Shown piece by piece: positions 27,261 to 36,477 of a DNA stretch of 64,000 bases (position 1 is the first letter of the stretch; each line of letters starts with the position of its first letter). Below the pieces are notes generated by a model that did not search any database, was not told the DNA's origin, and saw only the letters and a program-made list of their open reading frames with translations. The position numbers and the translations under genes were made by a program. The stretch spans positions 496,001 through 560,000 of the forward strand of contig NZ_VTTH01000003.1 of the NCBI RefSeq assembly GCF_008831265.1, read 5' to 3'. Source of the stretch: Lacisediminimonas profundi (GTDB lineage: Bacteria; Pseudomonadota; Gammaproteobacteria; Burkholderiales; Burkholderiaceae_D).

Positions 27261-28265
27261 TCATTCCGGCTGTATTCCCGCTGCCCGCAATACCTGCGTA
27301 TAGGCTTCCAGCTGCACTTTCACCACCCGGCCCAGTTCCTCGGGCGTCGATCCCTTGACCGGGATGCCTTGCCTGGCCAGTGCTGCAATCACGTCCGGAC
27401 GGGCCAATGCGTGGTTGAATGCACTGTTGAGGCGGGCCACGACCTCGGGCGCCATTTTCGCCGGGCCGAACAGCGCATTCCACGAGGTGATCGAAAAGCC
27501 CTGCAAGCCTTGCTCGGCAACCGTCGGCACATCGGGGAACAAGGAGCTGCGCTGGGGCAGGGTCAGGGTGATCGCCCGGAATTTTCCGCTCTGGATATGC
27601 GGCATTGCGGTGGTCAGGTTGGAAAACATCAATTGCACGCGGTTGGCCAGCAGGTCGGTAATGGCCGCCGGCTCGCCCTTGTACGGGACATGCACCATGT
27701 CCAGACCGGCCAAAGACTTGATCTGCGCCATCGCCACGAATCCGGCGGTGTTGCCGGATGCATAGCTCAGCGCGCCGGGATTTTTCTTCGCATGGGCAAT
27801 CAGCTCATTCAGGTTCCTGACCGGCAGTTCCGAATTCACCACCAGGAACAGCGTGTAGCGGCCGACATCGGTAATCGGCGTGAAATCCCTGAGCACGTCA
27901 TAGGGAGGGACCTTTTTCATCGCTGGCACCACCGACAGCGGGCTGTTTGTGCCCAGCAGCAGGGTATAGCCGTCCGGCGCTGCGCGCGCGACCTCCATGG
28001 CGGCAATCGCGCCGTCCGCACCGGCCTTGTTGTCGACAATGATTTGCTGGCCCAGGGATTCACTCGCCGCTTTTGAAATGATGCGCGCAATTGCATCGGT
28101 GGCCGAACCGATCGGCAGCGGCGTTACCAGCCGGATTGGACGGCTCGGGAAAGTCTGGGCAAAAGCAGCGCTTGCACCCAAGGTGGCGAAAAGTGCAGCG
28201 AAGAGTGCGGCGAAAAGCGCGCAGGCAAGGCGCCTGGCAGTCGATAGCCTGGTAAGCGATTTCAT
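27261..28265 (-). CDS. Bug/TctC-type tripartite tricarboxylate receptor
   Basis: This 334-residue exported receptor has a signal peptide with a coding tandem repeat (ALFAALFA) ending near AAFA-QTFP. It then has RLVTPLPIGSATDAIAR, VDNKAGADGAIA, APDGYTL and VPYKGEPAA. The usual YAPGG is LPIGS, so the ligand loop differs from the other receptors here. ATG 28265 has AGGGAAA upstream. It is the last gene of the minus-strand catabolic block, directly after a CaiB-type CoA-transferase gene, and probably captures the substrate of that pathway. Confidence 0.92.
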   Translation of the reverse strand: MKSLTRLSTARRLACALFAALFAALFATLGASAAFAQTFPSRPIRLVTPLPIGSATDAIARIISKAASESLGQQIIVDNKAGADGAIAAMEVARAAPDGYTLLLGTNSPLSVVPAMKKVPPYDVLRDFTPITDVGRYTLFLVVNSELPVRNLNELIAHAKKNPGALSYASGNTAGFVAMAQIKSLAGLDMVHVPYKGEPAAITDLLANRVQLMFSNLTTAMPHIQSGKFRAITLTLPQRSSLFPDVPTVAEQGLQGFSITSWNALFGPAKMAPEVVARLNSAFNHALARPDVIAALARQGIPVKGSTPEELGRVVKVQLEAYTQVLRAAGIQPE

Positions 28266-28315
28266 GTTGTTTCCCTATTTGGCTTTTAATTGCAGGGTGG
28301 TTCCGGGTCCGGCCG

Positions 28316-29518
28316 CTACTTTGCCGGGCTTGCGCTTGCACTCACCACGCCCTGTTCCAGCAGCGCCGCGATCTGTTCACTGCCGTAGCCGATCGATCCG
28401 AGTATCTCGGCGGTGTGCTCGCCCAGCGCCGGCGCCGGGCGTCGGATCGAGGCCGGGGCATGTTTCATCCGTATCGGCGTCGCCAGCAGGCGGGTGCCGC
28501 CGGCGACAGGATGTTCGTGCGGCACCAGCAGGCCACGCGCGGCAACCTGTTCGCTTTCCGCCGCTTCCGCTACCGACAGCACCGGGCTGATGCAGACTTC
28601 CTTGTCCTTCAGCAGCGCGAACCATTCGTCGCGCGGGCGCGTGAGGAAGATGCGCTCTAGTTCTGCGCGGATCTGGTCCTGCACGGTGTCGTCTGCGTAC
28701 TGCAGGTCCTGCCATTCAGGGTGGCCGAGCGCATTGCACAGGTTGCGGAAGAAGTGGCTTTCGATCGCCGAAATCGTGATGTAGCCACCGTCCGCAGTGC
28801 GGTAGATGTCCGACCATGGGTAGCGGCCGTTGTGGCGTTCTTCGCCGCGGCTGGGGGCCTTGCCGCTGCCGATGTAGCTCGACAGTGCCGTGACGGAAAG
28901 CGAGAAAGCGCTGTCGAACAGGGCGATGTCGATGTATTCGCCCAGGCCCTCGCGCTCCGCGCGGCGCAGCGCAACCAGGATCCCGATCGCCGCCATGTGG
29001 GCGGCGGCCAGGTCCGATACCTGCGGACCGCTCATGGCCGGCGCCTCGCCGCGCCGCCCCAGCAGGCCGAGCACGCCACTGACGGCAAGGTAATTCGGGT
29101 CATGGGCGACGACGTCGCGCAGCGGACTGTCCTGGCCAAAGCCGGACAGCGAGACGTAGACGATCTTCGGATTCACCTCGCGCACTGCGTCATAGCCGAT
29201 GCCGAGCCGGTCCACCACGCCGGGCCTGAACTGCTCGAACACCACGTCCGCTTTCGCTGCCAGTTCCAGGAAAATCTTGCGGCCTTCGGGCGTCTTCAGG
29301 TTGATCGAGAGCCCGCGCTTGTTGCGGTTGATCATCATGTGCCGCGCCGAGACGCCGTTCTGGATCGGGACCACGCCACGGAAGTCATCTCCCTTTGCCG
29401 TGTCTTCAATCTTGATCACGTCGGCGCCAAAGTCGGCGAGGATCTGGGTTGCCACCGGGCCCGGCAGCTGCCGCGACAGGTCCAGCACGGTGATTCCCGC
29501 GAGGGGCAGGGCGCTCAT
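28316..29518 (-). CDS. CaiB/BaiF family-III CoA-transferase
   Basis: This 400-residue enzyme transfers CoA between carboxylic acids. It starts LAGITVLDLSRQLPGPVATQ, here given as its first 20 residues, and has GADVIKIED, NRNKRGLSINLK and SLSGFGQDSP. The predicted nucleophile is Asp169 in QVSDLAAA, the same number as in formyl-CoA transferase. ATG 29518 has AAGGAG upstream. A second family member lies 79 bp upstream in the same direction. The pair may activate two acids or form a heteromer; the substrate is unknown. Confidence 0.92.
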   Translation of the reverse strand: MSALPLAGITVLDLSRQLPGPVATQILADFGADVIKIEDTAKGDDFRGVVPIQNGVSARHMMINRNKRGLSINLKTPEGRKIFLELAAKADVVFEQFRPGVVDRLGIGYDAVREVNPKIVYVSLSGFGQDSPLRDVVAHDPNYLAVSGVLGLLGRRGEAPAMSGPQVSDLAAAHMAAIGILVALRRAEREGLGEYIDIALFDSAFSLSVTALSSYIGSGKAPSRGEERHNGRYPWSDIYRTADGGYITISAIESHFFRNLCNALGHPEWQDLQYADDTVQDQIRAELERIFLTRPRDEWFALLKDKEVCISPVLSVAEAAESEQVAARGLLVPHEHPVAGGTRLLATPIRMKHAPASIRRPAPALGEHTAEILGSIGYGSEQIAALLEQGVVSASASPAK

Positions 29519-29563
29519 TGAAAACTCCTTGTCATTGGCGCACTCGTGTTGGTGCTGCCGTTG

Positions 29564-29599
29564 GTACTCATGTCAGTACTGATGTCCGTGCTCATGTTC
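29564..29599. repeat. 12-bp tandem repeat, 3 copies, across a CoA-transferase stop codon
   Basis: GTACTCATGTCA, GTACTGATGTCC and GTGCTCATGTTC are adjacent 12-base units. The last contains part of the TGA stop (29600-29598 on the minus strand) of the upstream CaiB gene. The array fills much of the 79-bp gap between the two CoA-transferase genes. Confidence 0.8.
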
Positions 29600-30821
29600 A
29601 TGCCGGGTCGGCTTGCGCCACCGCGCGCGCCGCCAGCAGGCTGTCCATCTCCTCATCCGCGAAACCGAATTCGCGCAGGACATCGACCGTGTGCTGGCCC
29701 AGCACCGGCGCCGCCCGCCGGTATTGCGCCGGGGTGCCGTGGAAGTTGATCGGCAGCGCCAGCATTTCTACCGTACCGGCTGTCGGGTGCTCGACCTTGA
29801 TCACCGTGTTGTTGTGGCGGATCTGCGGATCTTCGCGCAGGGCCTGCGCCAGGTCCTGCACCCGCGCTGCGGGCACGTTGTGGCGCGCCAGCAGGGCCAG
29901 CAACTCATCCGTGTTCCTGCGCGCGAATTCATCCTGCAATGCGTCGTCGACGAAGGCACGGTTCTGGCAGCGGGCTACATTGGTCTTGCTGCGCTCGTCG
30001 GTGGCAAGGTCCGGCCGCTCCAGCGCCTGGCATAGCGAAGACCAGAATTTTTCGGTGAAGGCGGCGAGGAAAAACAGGTCGCCCTCGGCGCCGCGGAAAT
30101 TTCGGTACGGGCAAAAGCTGGGATGGCCGCTGCCCAAGCGTGGCGGCGCCTTCCCGGTGATGAAGGTTTCGCCATCGCGCGGCAGCGTGCCGAAGATCGT
30201 GGCGCCCAGCAGCGACAGGTCGAGCCGCTGCCCTTCGCCGGTGCGCTCCCGGTGCAGCAGTGCCGAGGTGACTGAAAATGCCAGCAGCGCGGCGGCGTTG
30301 AAATCGGGAACCGGCGTGCCCATCCGTACCGGGTCGCCGCCGGCATCGCCGGTCATTGCCATGACGCCGCTCAGCGCCTGGATGATCGGGTCATTGGCGG
30401 GCAGGTGGGCATACGGCCCATCCTGGCCAAAGGCCGAGATGCTGGCGAAGATGATGCGCGGGTTGACCGCCCGCACCGCGTCGTAGCCGATGCCCAGCCG
30501 GTCCATGGTGCCGGCACGGAAATTCTCGGTGATGACGTCGGCCTGCGCCGCCATGCGCAGGAAAGCGGCGCGGCCTTCGGGCTTCTTCAGGTCCAGCCGC
30601 ACGCTGCGCTTGTTGCGGTTCTGGGACAGGAAGTTCGCGCTTTCGCGGCCGACATAGACAGTGCCCATGTTGCGCGAAAGCTCGCCGCCCTCGAGCTCCT
30701 CGATCTTGATGACGTCGGCGCCGATGTCGCCCAGCATCATGGTGCCGACCGGACCGGCCGTCATGACCGTCAGGTCCAGGATCCGGTAGCCGGAAAGCGG
30801 TTGTGGTGCTGTTACAGGCAT
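29598..30821 (-). CDS. CaiB/BaiF family-III CoA-transferase
   Basis: This 407-residue protein has GYRILDLTVMTAGPVGTMML, GADVIKIEE, NRNKRSVRLDLKKPEG and SISAFGQDGP. The predicted nucleophile is Asp173 in VPDFNAA. ATG 30821 with GGAG seven bases upstream is the start; an upstream in-frame start at 30857 would add a charged, non-family extension. It differs enough from the 28316 protein that the two are unlikely to be recent duplicates. Both sit after the flavoprotein gene in one transcription direction. Confidence 0.92.
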   Translation of the reverse strand: MPVTAPQPLSGYRILDLTVMTAGPVGTMMLGDIGADVIKIEELEGGELSRNMGTVYVGRESANFLSQNRNKRSVRLDLKKPEGRAAFLRMAAQADVITENFRAGTMDRLGIGYDAVRAVNPRIIFASISAFGQDGPYAHLPANDPIIQALSGVMAMTGDAGGDPVRMGTPVPDFNAAALLAFSVTSALLHRERTGEGQRLDLSLLGATIFGTLPRDGETFITGKAPPRLGSGHPSFCPYRNFRGAEGDLFFLAAFTEKFWSSLCQALERPDLATDERSKTNVARCQNRAFVDDALQDEFARRNTDELLALLARHNVPAARVQDLAQALREDPQIRHNNTVIKVEHPTAGTVEMLALPINFHGTPAQYRRAAPVLGQHTVDVLREFGFADEEMDSLLAARAVAQADPA

Positions 30822-30853
30822 TGGTAACTCCGGTTTTTTCTGTATCTTCTGTA

Positions 30854-32569
30854 TCAATAACGATGCGTTGCGAAGGCGGGGCCATCGCTTGCGTGTCGCA
30901 CGGTAAAGCTGTGGGCAAGCTGCGGATCGGTAGCGGGGTAATCCAGGCGGTAGTGGCCGCTGCGGCTTTCCCTGCGGTTAAGGCAGGCACGCAGCAGCAG
31001 TTCCGAGGTCAGCGCCATGTTGCGCAGGCTGAGCGTGTCCATCAGGGTATTGGCATCGGCTGCACCGGATTGCGCCAGTTGCCGCTGCACCCCGGTGACC
31101 ACATCGAGCGCGGATTGCATGCCGGGGCCGGTTTTCTCGACCAGGCATTCGCTCTGCATGGCGTGGCGTATCTGCTGCATCATCGCCGCAGTGTCCGGGA
31201 GGTCCGAGCCGGGCTTGGCGCGGCCCAGCAGGGTGGCAATGTGGTCCAGCGTGCCGTTCAGCGTGGCTGGCGGGGCGCTCGCCCCGCGGGCCAGTGCGCG
31301 CACTGCTGCGGCGCTGCCGCTGCGGTGACCGAATACCTGGCCCTCGGCCAGCGAGTTGCCGCCGGGACGCTCCGGGCCGCGCACGCCGCCCGCCAGTTCG
31401 CCGATCACATACAGCCCGGGAATCGAGCTCTGCGCATCGGTGTCGATCATGCGTACGCCGCCATTCAGGCACTGGAATACCACGCCAACTTCCAGTTGCT
31501 GCAGGTGGAGGTCGATGTTGCGCTCGGCCAGCCAGCGCCTGGTGTTGGGCAGCACCCGCAGCAGGTCTTCCTGGCTGGAATAGGCGAAGGAAAAATAGAC
31601 GCCGCCGTGCGGCGAGCCGCGGCCTTCGCTCACCTCATGTGCCATCGCGATATCGAGATAGCGCGAGACGTTGTTGCTGGTGAACGGGAATCCTTTTTCG
31701 TCGTACACCGATTTCATCGTGACGCCGGGCGGCAGGTAGGACGGCAGGAATTCCTCGCCGCGCGCATTCAGCATGCGCGGGTAGAGCCGGAAGGTCGAGC
31801 CGCTGAACAACTGCACGTAGGGATGGATCAGTGCCGGGCCGAGCTGATGGAATTCCAGGTTGACCAGCTCGGCGCCGTGGCGATAGCAGATTGCCTGGCC
31901 GTCGCCTGTCATTTCGGCGGAGGATGCCTGCAGCTCGAAGGCGCTGTGCGCGCCGCCGGTACCCAGTACGACTGAGGGCGCTTCGTAATGGACCAGGGTG
32001 CGACGCGCGGCGTCATAGCCCAGCACGCCGGCCACGCTGCCGTCGGCATCCCGTATCAGGTCGACCAGCGCGATGCCTTCATCGATATGCACGCCGCTGC
32101 GCACCAGTTCGTCAGACAGGGCTTCGACGAAGGCCTTGCCTGTTTTCCCCTTCACGCCGAGCGCCCGCGCATGGCTGCCGAAATCGCTCTGGATCAGCTT
32201 GTAGCCGCTGCTTTCCTGGTCGAAGGGCACCCCCAGCGCGACCAGGTCGCGGATGCGTTCCGGCGCATCGTCGGCCAGCACCCGCACCAGCGTTTCGTCG
32301 ATGAAGCCGCGGCCGGCGCGCATGGTGTCGTCGAAATGCTTCTGGCGGCTGTCATTGGCGTCGCCGAAGCCGGCTGCACCCATGCTCATGATTTCACTGG
32401 CGCCCTGGACCGTGCTGCCGCCGGTCTTGAACGCCGCCTTGGTCAGCAGCCGCACGTCGGCGCCTTGCTGCCGCGCCGACAGGGCAGCCCTGCTGGCCGC
32501 GCCGCCGCCCCCGACCACCAGCACGTCGGCGCTGCGCTTCTCGATTCCGATACCGCCTGGGAGCGCCAT
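30854..32569 (-). CDS. FAD-dependent fumarate reductase/succinate dehydrogenase-like flavoprotein
   Basis: This 571-residue protein binds FAD through VLVVGGGGAASRAAL (residues 16-30) and TGGSTVQGASEI. It also has VVLGTGGAHSAF, YVIGELAGGVRGPERPGGNS, here in two parts (YVIGELAGG and GPERPGGNS), and a helical C-terminal domain. It has no signal peptide and no Fe-S partner gene, unlike true Sdh/Frd. The frame extends 226 codons upstream through the next gene, but ATG 32569 starts the Rossmann fold properly. It may oxidise a CoA ester or acid to an enoyl product. Start is two bases after the dehydrogenase stop, so they are coupled. Confidence 0.88.
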   Translation of the reverse strand: MALPGGIGIEKRSADVLVVGGGGAASRAALSARQQGADVRLLTKAAFKTGGSTVQGASEIMSMGAAGFGDANDSRQKHFDDTMRAGRGFIDETLVRVLADDAPERIRDLVALGVPFDQESSGYKLIQSDFGSHARALGVKGKTGKAFVEALSDELVRSGVHIDEGIALVDLIRDADGSVAGVLGYDAARRTLVHYEAPSVVLGTGGAHSAFELQASSAEMTGDGQAICYRHGAELVNLEFHQLGPALIHPYVQLFSGSTFRLYPRMLNARGEEFLPSYLPPGVTMKSVYDEKGFPFTSNNVSRYLDIAMAHEVSEGRGSPHGGVYFSFAYSSQEDLLRVLPNTRRWLAERNIDLHLQQLEVGVVFQCLNGGVRMIDTDAQSSIPGLYVIGELAGGVRGPERPGGNSLAEGQVFGHRSGSAAAVRALARGASAPPATLNGTLDHIATLLGRAKPGSDLPDTAAMMQQIRHAMQSECLVEKTGPGMQSALDVVTGVQRQLAQSGAADANTLMDTLSLRNMALTSELLLRACLNRRESRSGHYRLDYPATDPQLAHSFTVRHASDGPAFATHRY

Positions 32570-32571
32570 GG

Positions 32572-33747
32572 TCAGCCCACCAGGTCGCGCGCGATGACGT
32601 TGCGCAGGATCTCGCCGGTGCCGCCCAGGATCTGGAATACCTTGGCTTCGCGGAAGTGGCGCTGCATGGAATATTCCATCGAGTAGCCGTTGGCGCCCAT
32701 GATCTGCAGTCCTTCCATCGCCACCTTCATGTAGGTGTCGCCGGCAAAAAATTTCGCCTGGGCTGATTCGAAATTGCACTTCTGGCCGGAGGCCAGCAAT
32801 GCCGCGCCGCGATACGAGAGCAGGCGCGCGCAGTCGATCTGGGTCTGCAATTCGACCAGTTTGTGGTTGATGGCCTGGAACGAAGAGATCGAACGCCCGA
32901 ACTGCTTGCGCTCGCGCGCATACTCCAGCGCCTGGTCCAGCGCCGCCTGCGCAGCGCCGACCACGATGGCCGACAGAGCGATGCGCTCCTTGGCCAGCAC
33001 GCCCATCAGCTGCACCCAGCCGCGGTGCAGGTCGCCCACCAGTTGCCTTGCCGGCACCCGGGCATTGACGAAATTCAGCTCGCACGAGCGCACCATGTGG
33101 CCGCCCAGCAGGTCGATAGGGCGCACTTCCAGGCCCGGCGTCGGGTTTGGCACCAGCAGCAGGCTGATGCCTTCGTGCTTGCCTTCGCCCTTTTCGGTGC
33201 GGCATGCCAGCAGGATGTGGTTGGCCTGGACCGAGCCGGTGATCCACATCTTGGTGCCGTTGACGATGAAGCTGTCGCCGTCGCGTTCGGCCGAGGTGCG
33301 CAGGCTGGCGGCATCGGAGCCGGCGCCGTTCTCGCTCAGCGCGAACGAGAAGAAGGTCTTGCCTTCTGCCAGCTTGGGCAACAACTCCTGCTTGATTTCC
33401 GGCGAAGCCAGTTGCACCAGGGCGCCGCCGACCATGTTCACGTTGATGTTCCAGTAACGGGCCAGCGTGCTGCTGTGATAGCCCATCACTTCCAGCATGC
33501 CGATCATGTCCATGTAGCCGCCGACGCCGCCATATTCTTCCGGCAAGGTGACGGCAAACCAGCCCTGCTGCGCCATCAGCTCGATCAATTCCCTCGGAAA
33601 GGTCTTGTTCTCGTCGTGTTCGCGCAGGTACTCCGGGGTGGCGTGCTGGCTCAGCGCACGATGCACGCTGTCACGGAACTCGAATTGTTCCGCGGTCAGG
33701 AAGTTTGCCAAGTCGCGCCGGCCCATCAGTTTTTCAAATTTTTCCAT
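32572..33747 (-). CDS. acyl-CoA dehydrogenase
   Basis: This 391-residue flavoenzyme makes the 2,3-double bond of an acyl-CoA. FAD and substrate motifs are ALSENGAGSDAASLRT, FIVNGTKMWITG and ERKQFGRSISSFQ. The position of the MCAD catalytic Glu (residue about 376) is glycine in ILGGTGEIL. A Glu at 254 in LAKERIAL lies where isovaleryl-CoA and long-chain enzymes carry their base, so activity is likely retained. That points away from simple medium-chain substrates. It shares the transcription unit with CoA-transferases and flavoprotein. Confidence 0.93.
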   Translation of the reverse strand: MEKFEKLMGRRDLANFLTAEQFEFRDSVHRALSQHATPEYLREHDENKTFPRELIELMAQQGWFAVTLPEEYGGVGGYMDMIGMLEVMGYHSSTLARYWNINVNMVGGALVQLASPEIKQELLPKLAEGKTFFSFALSENGAGSDAASLRTSAERDGDSFIVNGTKMWITGSVQANHILLACRTEKGEGKHEGISLLLVPNPTPGLEVRPIDLLGGHMVRSCELNFVNARVPARQLVGDLHRGWVQLMGVLAKERIALSAIVVGAAQAALDQALEYARERKQFGRSISSFQAINHKLVELQTQIDCARLLSYRGAALLASGQKCNFESAQAKFFAGDTYMKVAMEGLQIMGANGYSMEYSMQRHFREAKVFQILGGTGEILRNVIARDLVG

Positions 33748-33766
33748 CAGGATTTTCCTCGCTTGT

Positions 33767-34801
33767 TCAGGCGGTGAGTTTCAGGTCGCGGACCTTGAGG
33801 TCCCGAGCATTCACATCGGCCGCAACCAGGCTGTACAGGCTGGCCAGGAAGCCTTGGCCATAGGGGTTGGCCGAGCTCAGGTAGCGCGGGTTGGGGCTGC
33901 CGACATTGACGATCAGCGGGCCGCTTTGCTGGTGGTGCAGGGTGCCGGTGCGCAGGTCGAAGTGGTGGCGCAGCACATATTCGAGCGCAGCCACGCCGGC
34001 TTCCTCGAAGCGCTTGTCGAGCAGGCCGAGCTGATAGCCTTTGACCAGGCCGTAGCCGATCATTACGGTGGCGCTGGTGTCGATCAGCGAGTAGCTGTCA
34101 TCGACCGTCACGCGCCAGAACCCGTCCTCCTGGATGGCGACCAGGCTTTCACAGGTCTGCTTGAACATGGAAATGATTTTCGCTGACGGATTGTCGATCA
34201 CCTCCAGCGTGTCGACCACGCCAGCCAGCCACCAGCCGTTGGCGCGGCCCCATGCGGTGCCGTCGATCCAGACGTCGATCTTGCAGTAGCTGTCTTCAAC
34301 CGGCACCGCCGCATTGAGCACATGGCGGATCAGCCCGTTCGGCAGCGCAAGCAGGTCGTGGGTGCGCACCAGGTCGGAGATCGCCATGTCGTCGCGGCCC
34401 ATGATGGCCAGCGATGGCGGCACCATGTAGGCGGTGTCGGCGAAGATCCAGCCGGGCGTGCTGGGCGCGGTCGAGAACACCGGCGTGCCGGCGACTTCGA
34501 CCCGCTCGCGCAAGTAGATCGCCAGCGCTTCGCGCGCTTCGGCCTGGTGGCCCGCCAGGATCAGCGGACGGATGCGCGACATCGAGTCACTGATGTTCGG
34601 ATGGGCCACGATGCGGCCGAGCGGATTTTTGCTGCGCGGTATGTTGCCAGTGCCGGCCAGCGTATGCGCGAGCTGCTCTTTCATCATGCCGGTGTGGCCG
34701 GACAGGTGCATGCCGTTGAGCATGGCGGCATGCTTGCCACCGGTGTCGATCGGCTCCTGCAAACCGCGCTCCAGCATTTTTCTTACGATGGTTTCAGCCA
34801 T
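33767..34801 (-). CDS. GH88/GH105-like six-hairpin glycosidase family protein
   Basis: This 344-residue protein resembles unsaturated uronyl/rhamnogalacturonyl hydrolases. Visible markers are WGRANGWW at 184-191 followed by LAGVVDTLEVI, an Asp at 122 in FADTAYMVPPSLA at the place of the family's catalytic Asp, and TSATVMIGYGLVKGYQLG. No signal peptide is present, so it acts in the cytoplasm. ATG 34801 has AGGAG nine bases upstream; TTG 34807 is the alternative. Such an enzyme hydrates a 4,5-unsaturated uronic acid residue. Its place between CoA-transferase and acyl-CoA dehydrogenase genes is unusual. Confidence 0.72.
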   Translation of the reverse strand: MAETIVRKMLERGLQEPIDTGGKHAAMLNGMHLSGHTGMMKEQLAHTLAGTGNIPRSKNPLGRIVAHPNISDSMSRIRPLILAGHQAEAREALAIYLRERVEVAGTPVFSTAPSTPGWIFADTAYMVPPSLAIMGRDDMAISDLVRTHDLLALPNGLIRHVLNAAVPVEDSYCKIDVWIDGTAWGRANGWWLAGVVDTLEVIDNPSAKIISMFKQTCESLVAIQEDGFWRVTVDDSYSLIDTSATVMIGYGLVKGYQLGLLDKRFEEAGVAALEYVLRHHFDLRTGTLHHQQSGPLIVNVGSPNPRYLSSANPYGQGFLASLYSLVAADVNARDLKVRDLKLTA

Positions 34802-34822
34802 TTTCAAACGCTCCTGGAAATG

Positions 34823-34846
34823 TTCGATGAATCATTCGATGAATCT
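34823..34846. repeat. 12-bp tandem duplication
   Basis: TTCGATGAATCA and TTCGATGAATCT are adjacent, in the 58-bp gap between the family-I CoA-transferase and the glycosidase-like gene. Confidence 0.75.
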
Positions 34847-34859
34847 TGCCTGGGTGGCA

Positions 34860-36470
34860 TCAGGCCGGTCTTGCCGGCAGCACGATGCCCATTGGTTCTG
34901 GTGCAAATAGACGGGGATCCATCAGGCGGCAATCGGCGGCGACCCGCACGGGAAACCCGACCTGGGGGCGGATCTGGGTGTCGATGTCGATGCCCGGCGC
35001 GACTTCCACCAGGAGCAGTCCGCCTTCATCCAGCGCGAACACGCAACGCTCGGTGATCACGCGCAGTCGGGTGCCGCGCGCGTAGGCGGTCGGGCCGTGC
35101 AGGTTGACTTGCTGCAGGCGCTCGACCAGCTTGCGATGCTTTCCTTCGCGCGCAATGCGCAGCAGCGGCTGGCCCTGGCCGTCGTGTTCGATTTCAATCG
35201 CCAGCAAGCCGCTGGTCAGCGTTCCGCACAGCAGGATTTTCTTTGTGCGGAAGGTGATGTCGACGAAGCCGCCGGGGCCGCGGATGGTGCCGTCGAAGCG
35301 CGCCACGTTGACGCTGCCCTCGGCATTGATCTCGGCAAAGCCGAGCAGGGTCGCGGCCAGTCCGCCGCCATGGTAAAAGTCCAGCAGGTCCGGACAGTCG
35401 ATGATGGACTGCGGGTTGTAATGCGCGCCGAAGGCGCCGGTCTGGCCGGGCACGCCCATTGCGGGTATTCCGCCCAGCGCGCCGTGCTCGACGCTGAAGG
35501 TGATGCGATCGGCGAATCCTTCTTCCGTTGCGACGGAAGGCAGCTGCGACCCGATGCCAACTCCCAGGTTCACCACGTCGCCGTCAGCCAGCTCCATCGC
35601 TGCGCGGCGCACGATGATTTTCTGCTGGTCGAGCTTCATCGGTACTGGCGTCGGCGCGTTCTTCAGTTCGCCGGTGAACGCGGGATCGCGTCCCAGTTGG
35701 GTCTGGATGGCGGCTTCATCAACCACCACCGCGTCGACCAGGATGGCGGGTATTTCCACCATGCGCGGGTGCAGCGTGCCGCGCGGCACGACCTTCTTGA
35801 CGACGACAATCACGCGCCCGCCGTTGTTGCGCGCGGCCATGGCCATGTGACGCACGCCGCCGGTGATCGGCTCGTCTTCCAGGCTGATATTGCCGTCTTC
35901 GTCGGCGACCGAGCCACGCACGATGGCGACATCGATCTTCATGCTGCGCACGAAAATGCAGTCGCTGCCGGCGACAGTGACGCGCTGCACCAGGTCGGTT
36001 TCGGGCGCTTCCCGGTTGACCCGGATCTCGCCGGCTTCCGGCGCGGCGGCCGGGTCGAAGAAGGTGCCGATGCCGGCTTCGGTCAGCAAGCCGGGCGAAC
36101 GCGCCGCGCATTCGCGCATCCAGCGGTACATCACTCCCATCGGCAGCACATAGGTCTCGATGTCATTGTCGATCGAGGCTTTGACAAAGCGGGGGGTGTC
36201 GCGGGCGTTATAGGACGACGCGATCAGGCGCTTGACCATGCCCGGCGCCGCAAGGTGTTCGAAGCCGGTGGTGCCGCCACCCGGCGGCGACCAGCCGCTG
36301 CGGCAGGGCGATACCACCGTCAGCGCAGCCGGGCTGCCGGATTGGCTGAACTGCTGCTCCAGCGCTGTCAGCACGGCCTCGGTGGACAACAGCGAGACCA
36401 CGCCCGAGATGACGACCACATCGCCCGACTGCACCAGTTGCGCGGCCTCGGCCGCTTTCATGATTCGCAT
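34860..36470 (-). CDS. family-I CoA-transferase, YdiF/propionate CoA-transferase-like
   Basis: This 536-residue protein joins alpha and beta halves in one chain, as in acetate/propionate CoA-transferases. The predicted catalytic Glu328 lies in FSVEHGALGG, and GVGIGSQLP sits upstream of it. The N-terminal half carries a Gly-rich CoA-side loop (SPPGGGTTGFEHLA). ATG 36470 with GAGG upstream starts it, seven bases after the stop of the preceding receptor gene; a longer open frame upstream is not coding. It would load CoA onto an imported acid using acetyl-CoA or a similar donor. Confidence 0.91.
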   Translation of the reverse strand: MRIMKAAEAAQLVQSGDVVVISGVVSLLSTEAVLTALEQQFSQSGSPAALTVVSPCRSGWSPPGGGTTGFEHLAAPGMVKRLIASSYNARDTPRFVKASIDNDIETYVLPMGVMYRWMRECAARSPGLLTEAGIGTFFDPAAAPEAGEIRVNREAPETDLVQRVTVAGSDCIFVRSMKIDVAIVRGSVADEDGNISLEDEPITGGVRHMAMAARNNGGRVIVVVKKVVPRGTLHPRMVEIPAILVDAVVVDEAAIQTQLGRDPAFTGELKNAPTPVPMKLDQQKIIVRRAAMELADGDVVNLGVGIGSQLPSVATEEGFADRITFSVEHGALGGIPAMGVPGQTGAFGAHYNPQSIIDCPDLLDFYHGGGLAATLLGFAEINAEGSVNVARFDGTIRGPGGFVDITFRTKKILLCGTLTSGLLAIEIEHDGQGQPLLRIAREGKHRKLVERLQQVNLHGPTAYARGTRLRVITERCVFALDEGGLLLVEVAPGIDIDTQIRPQVGFPVRVAADCRLMDPRLFAPEPMGIVLPARPA

Positions 36471-36477
36471 GCCGGCC

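Noticed and set aside
32570-33247. 226-codon upstream extension of the flavoprotein frame
   Set aside because: It overlaps the acyl-CoA dehydrogenase coding region completely and has no fold motif; the Rossmann motif starts right after ATG 32569.
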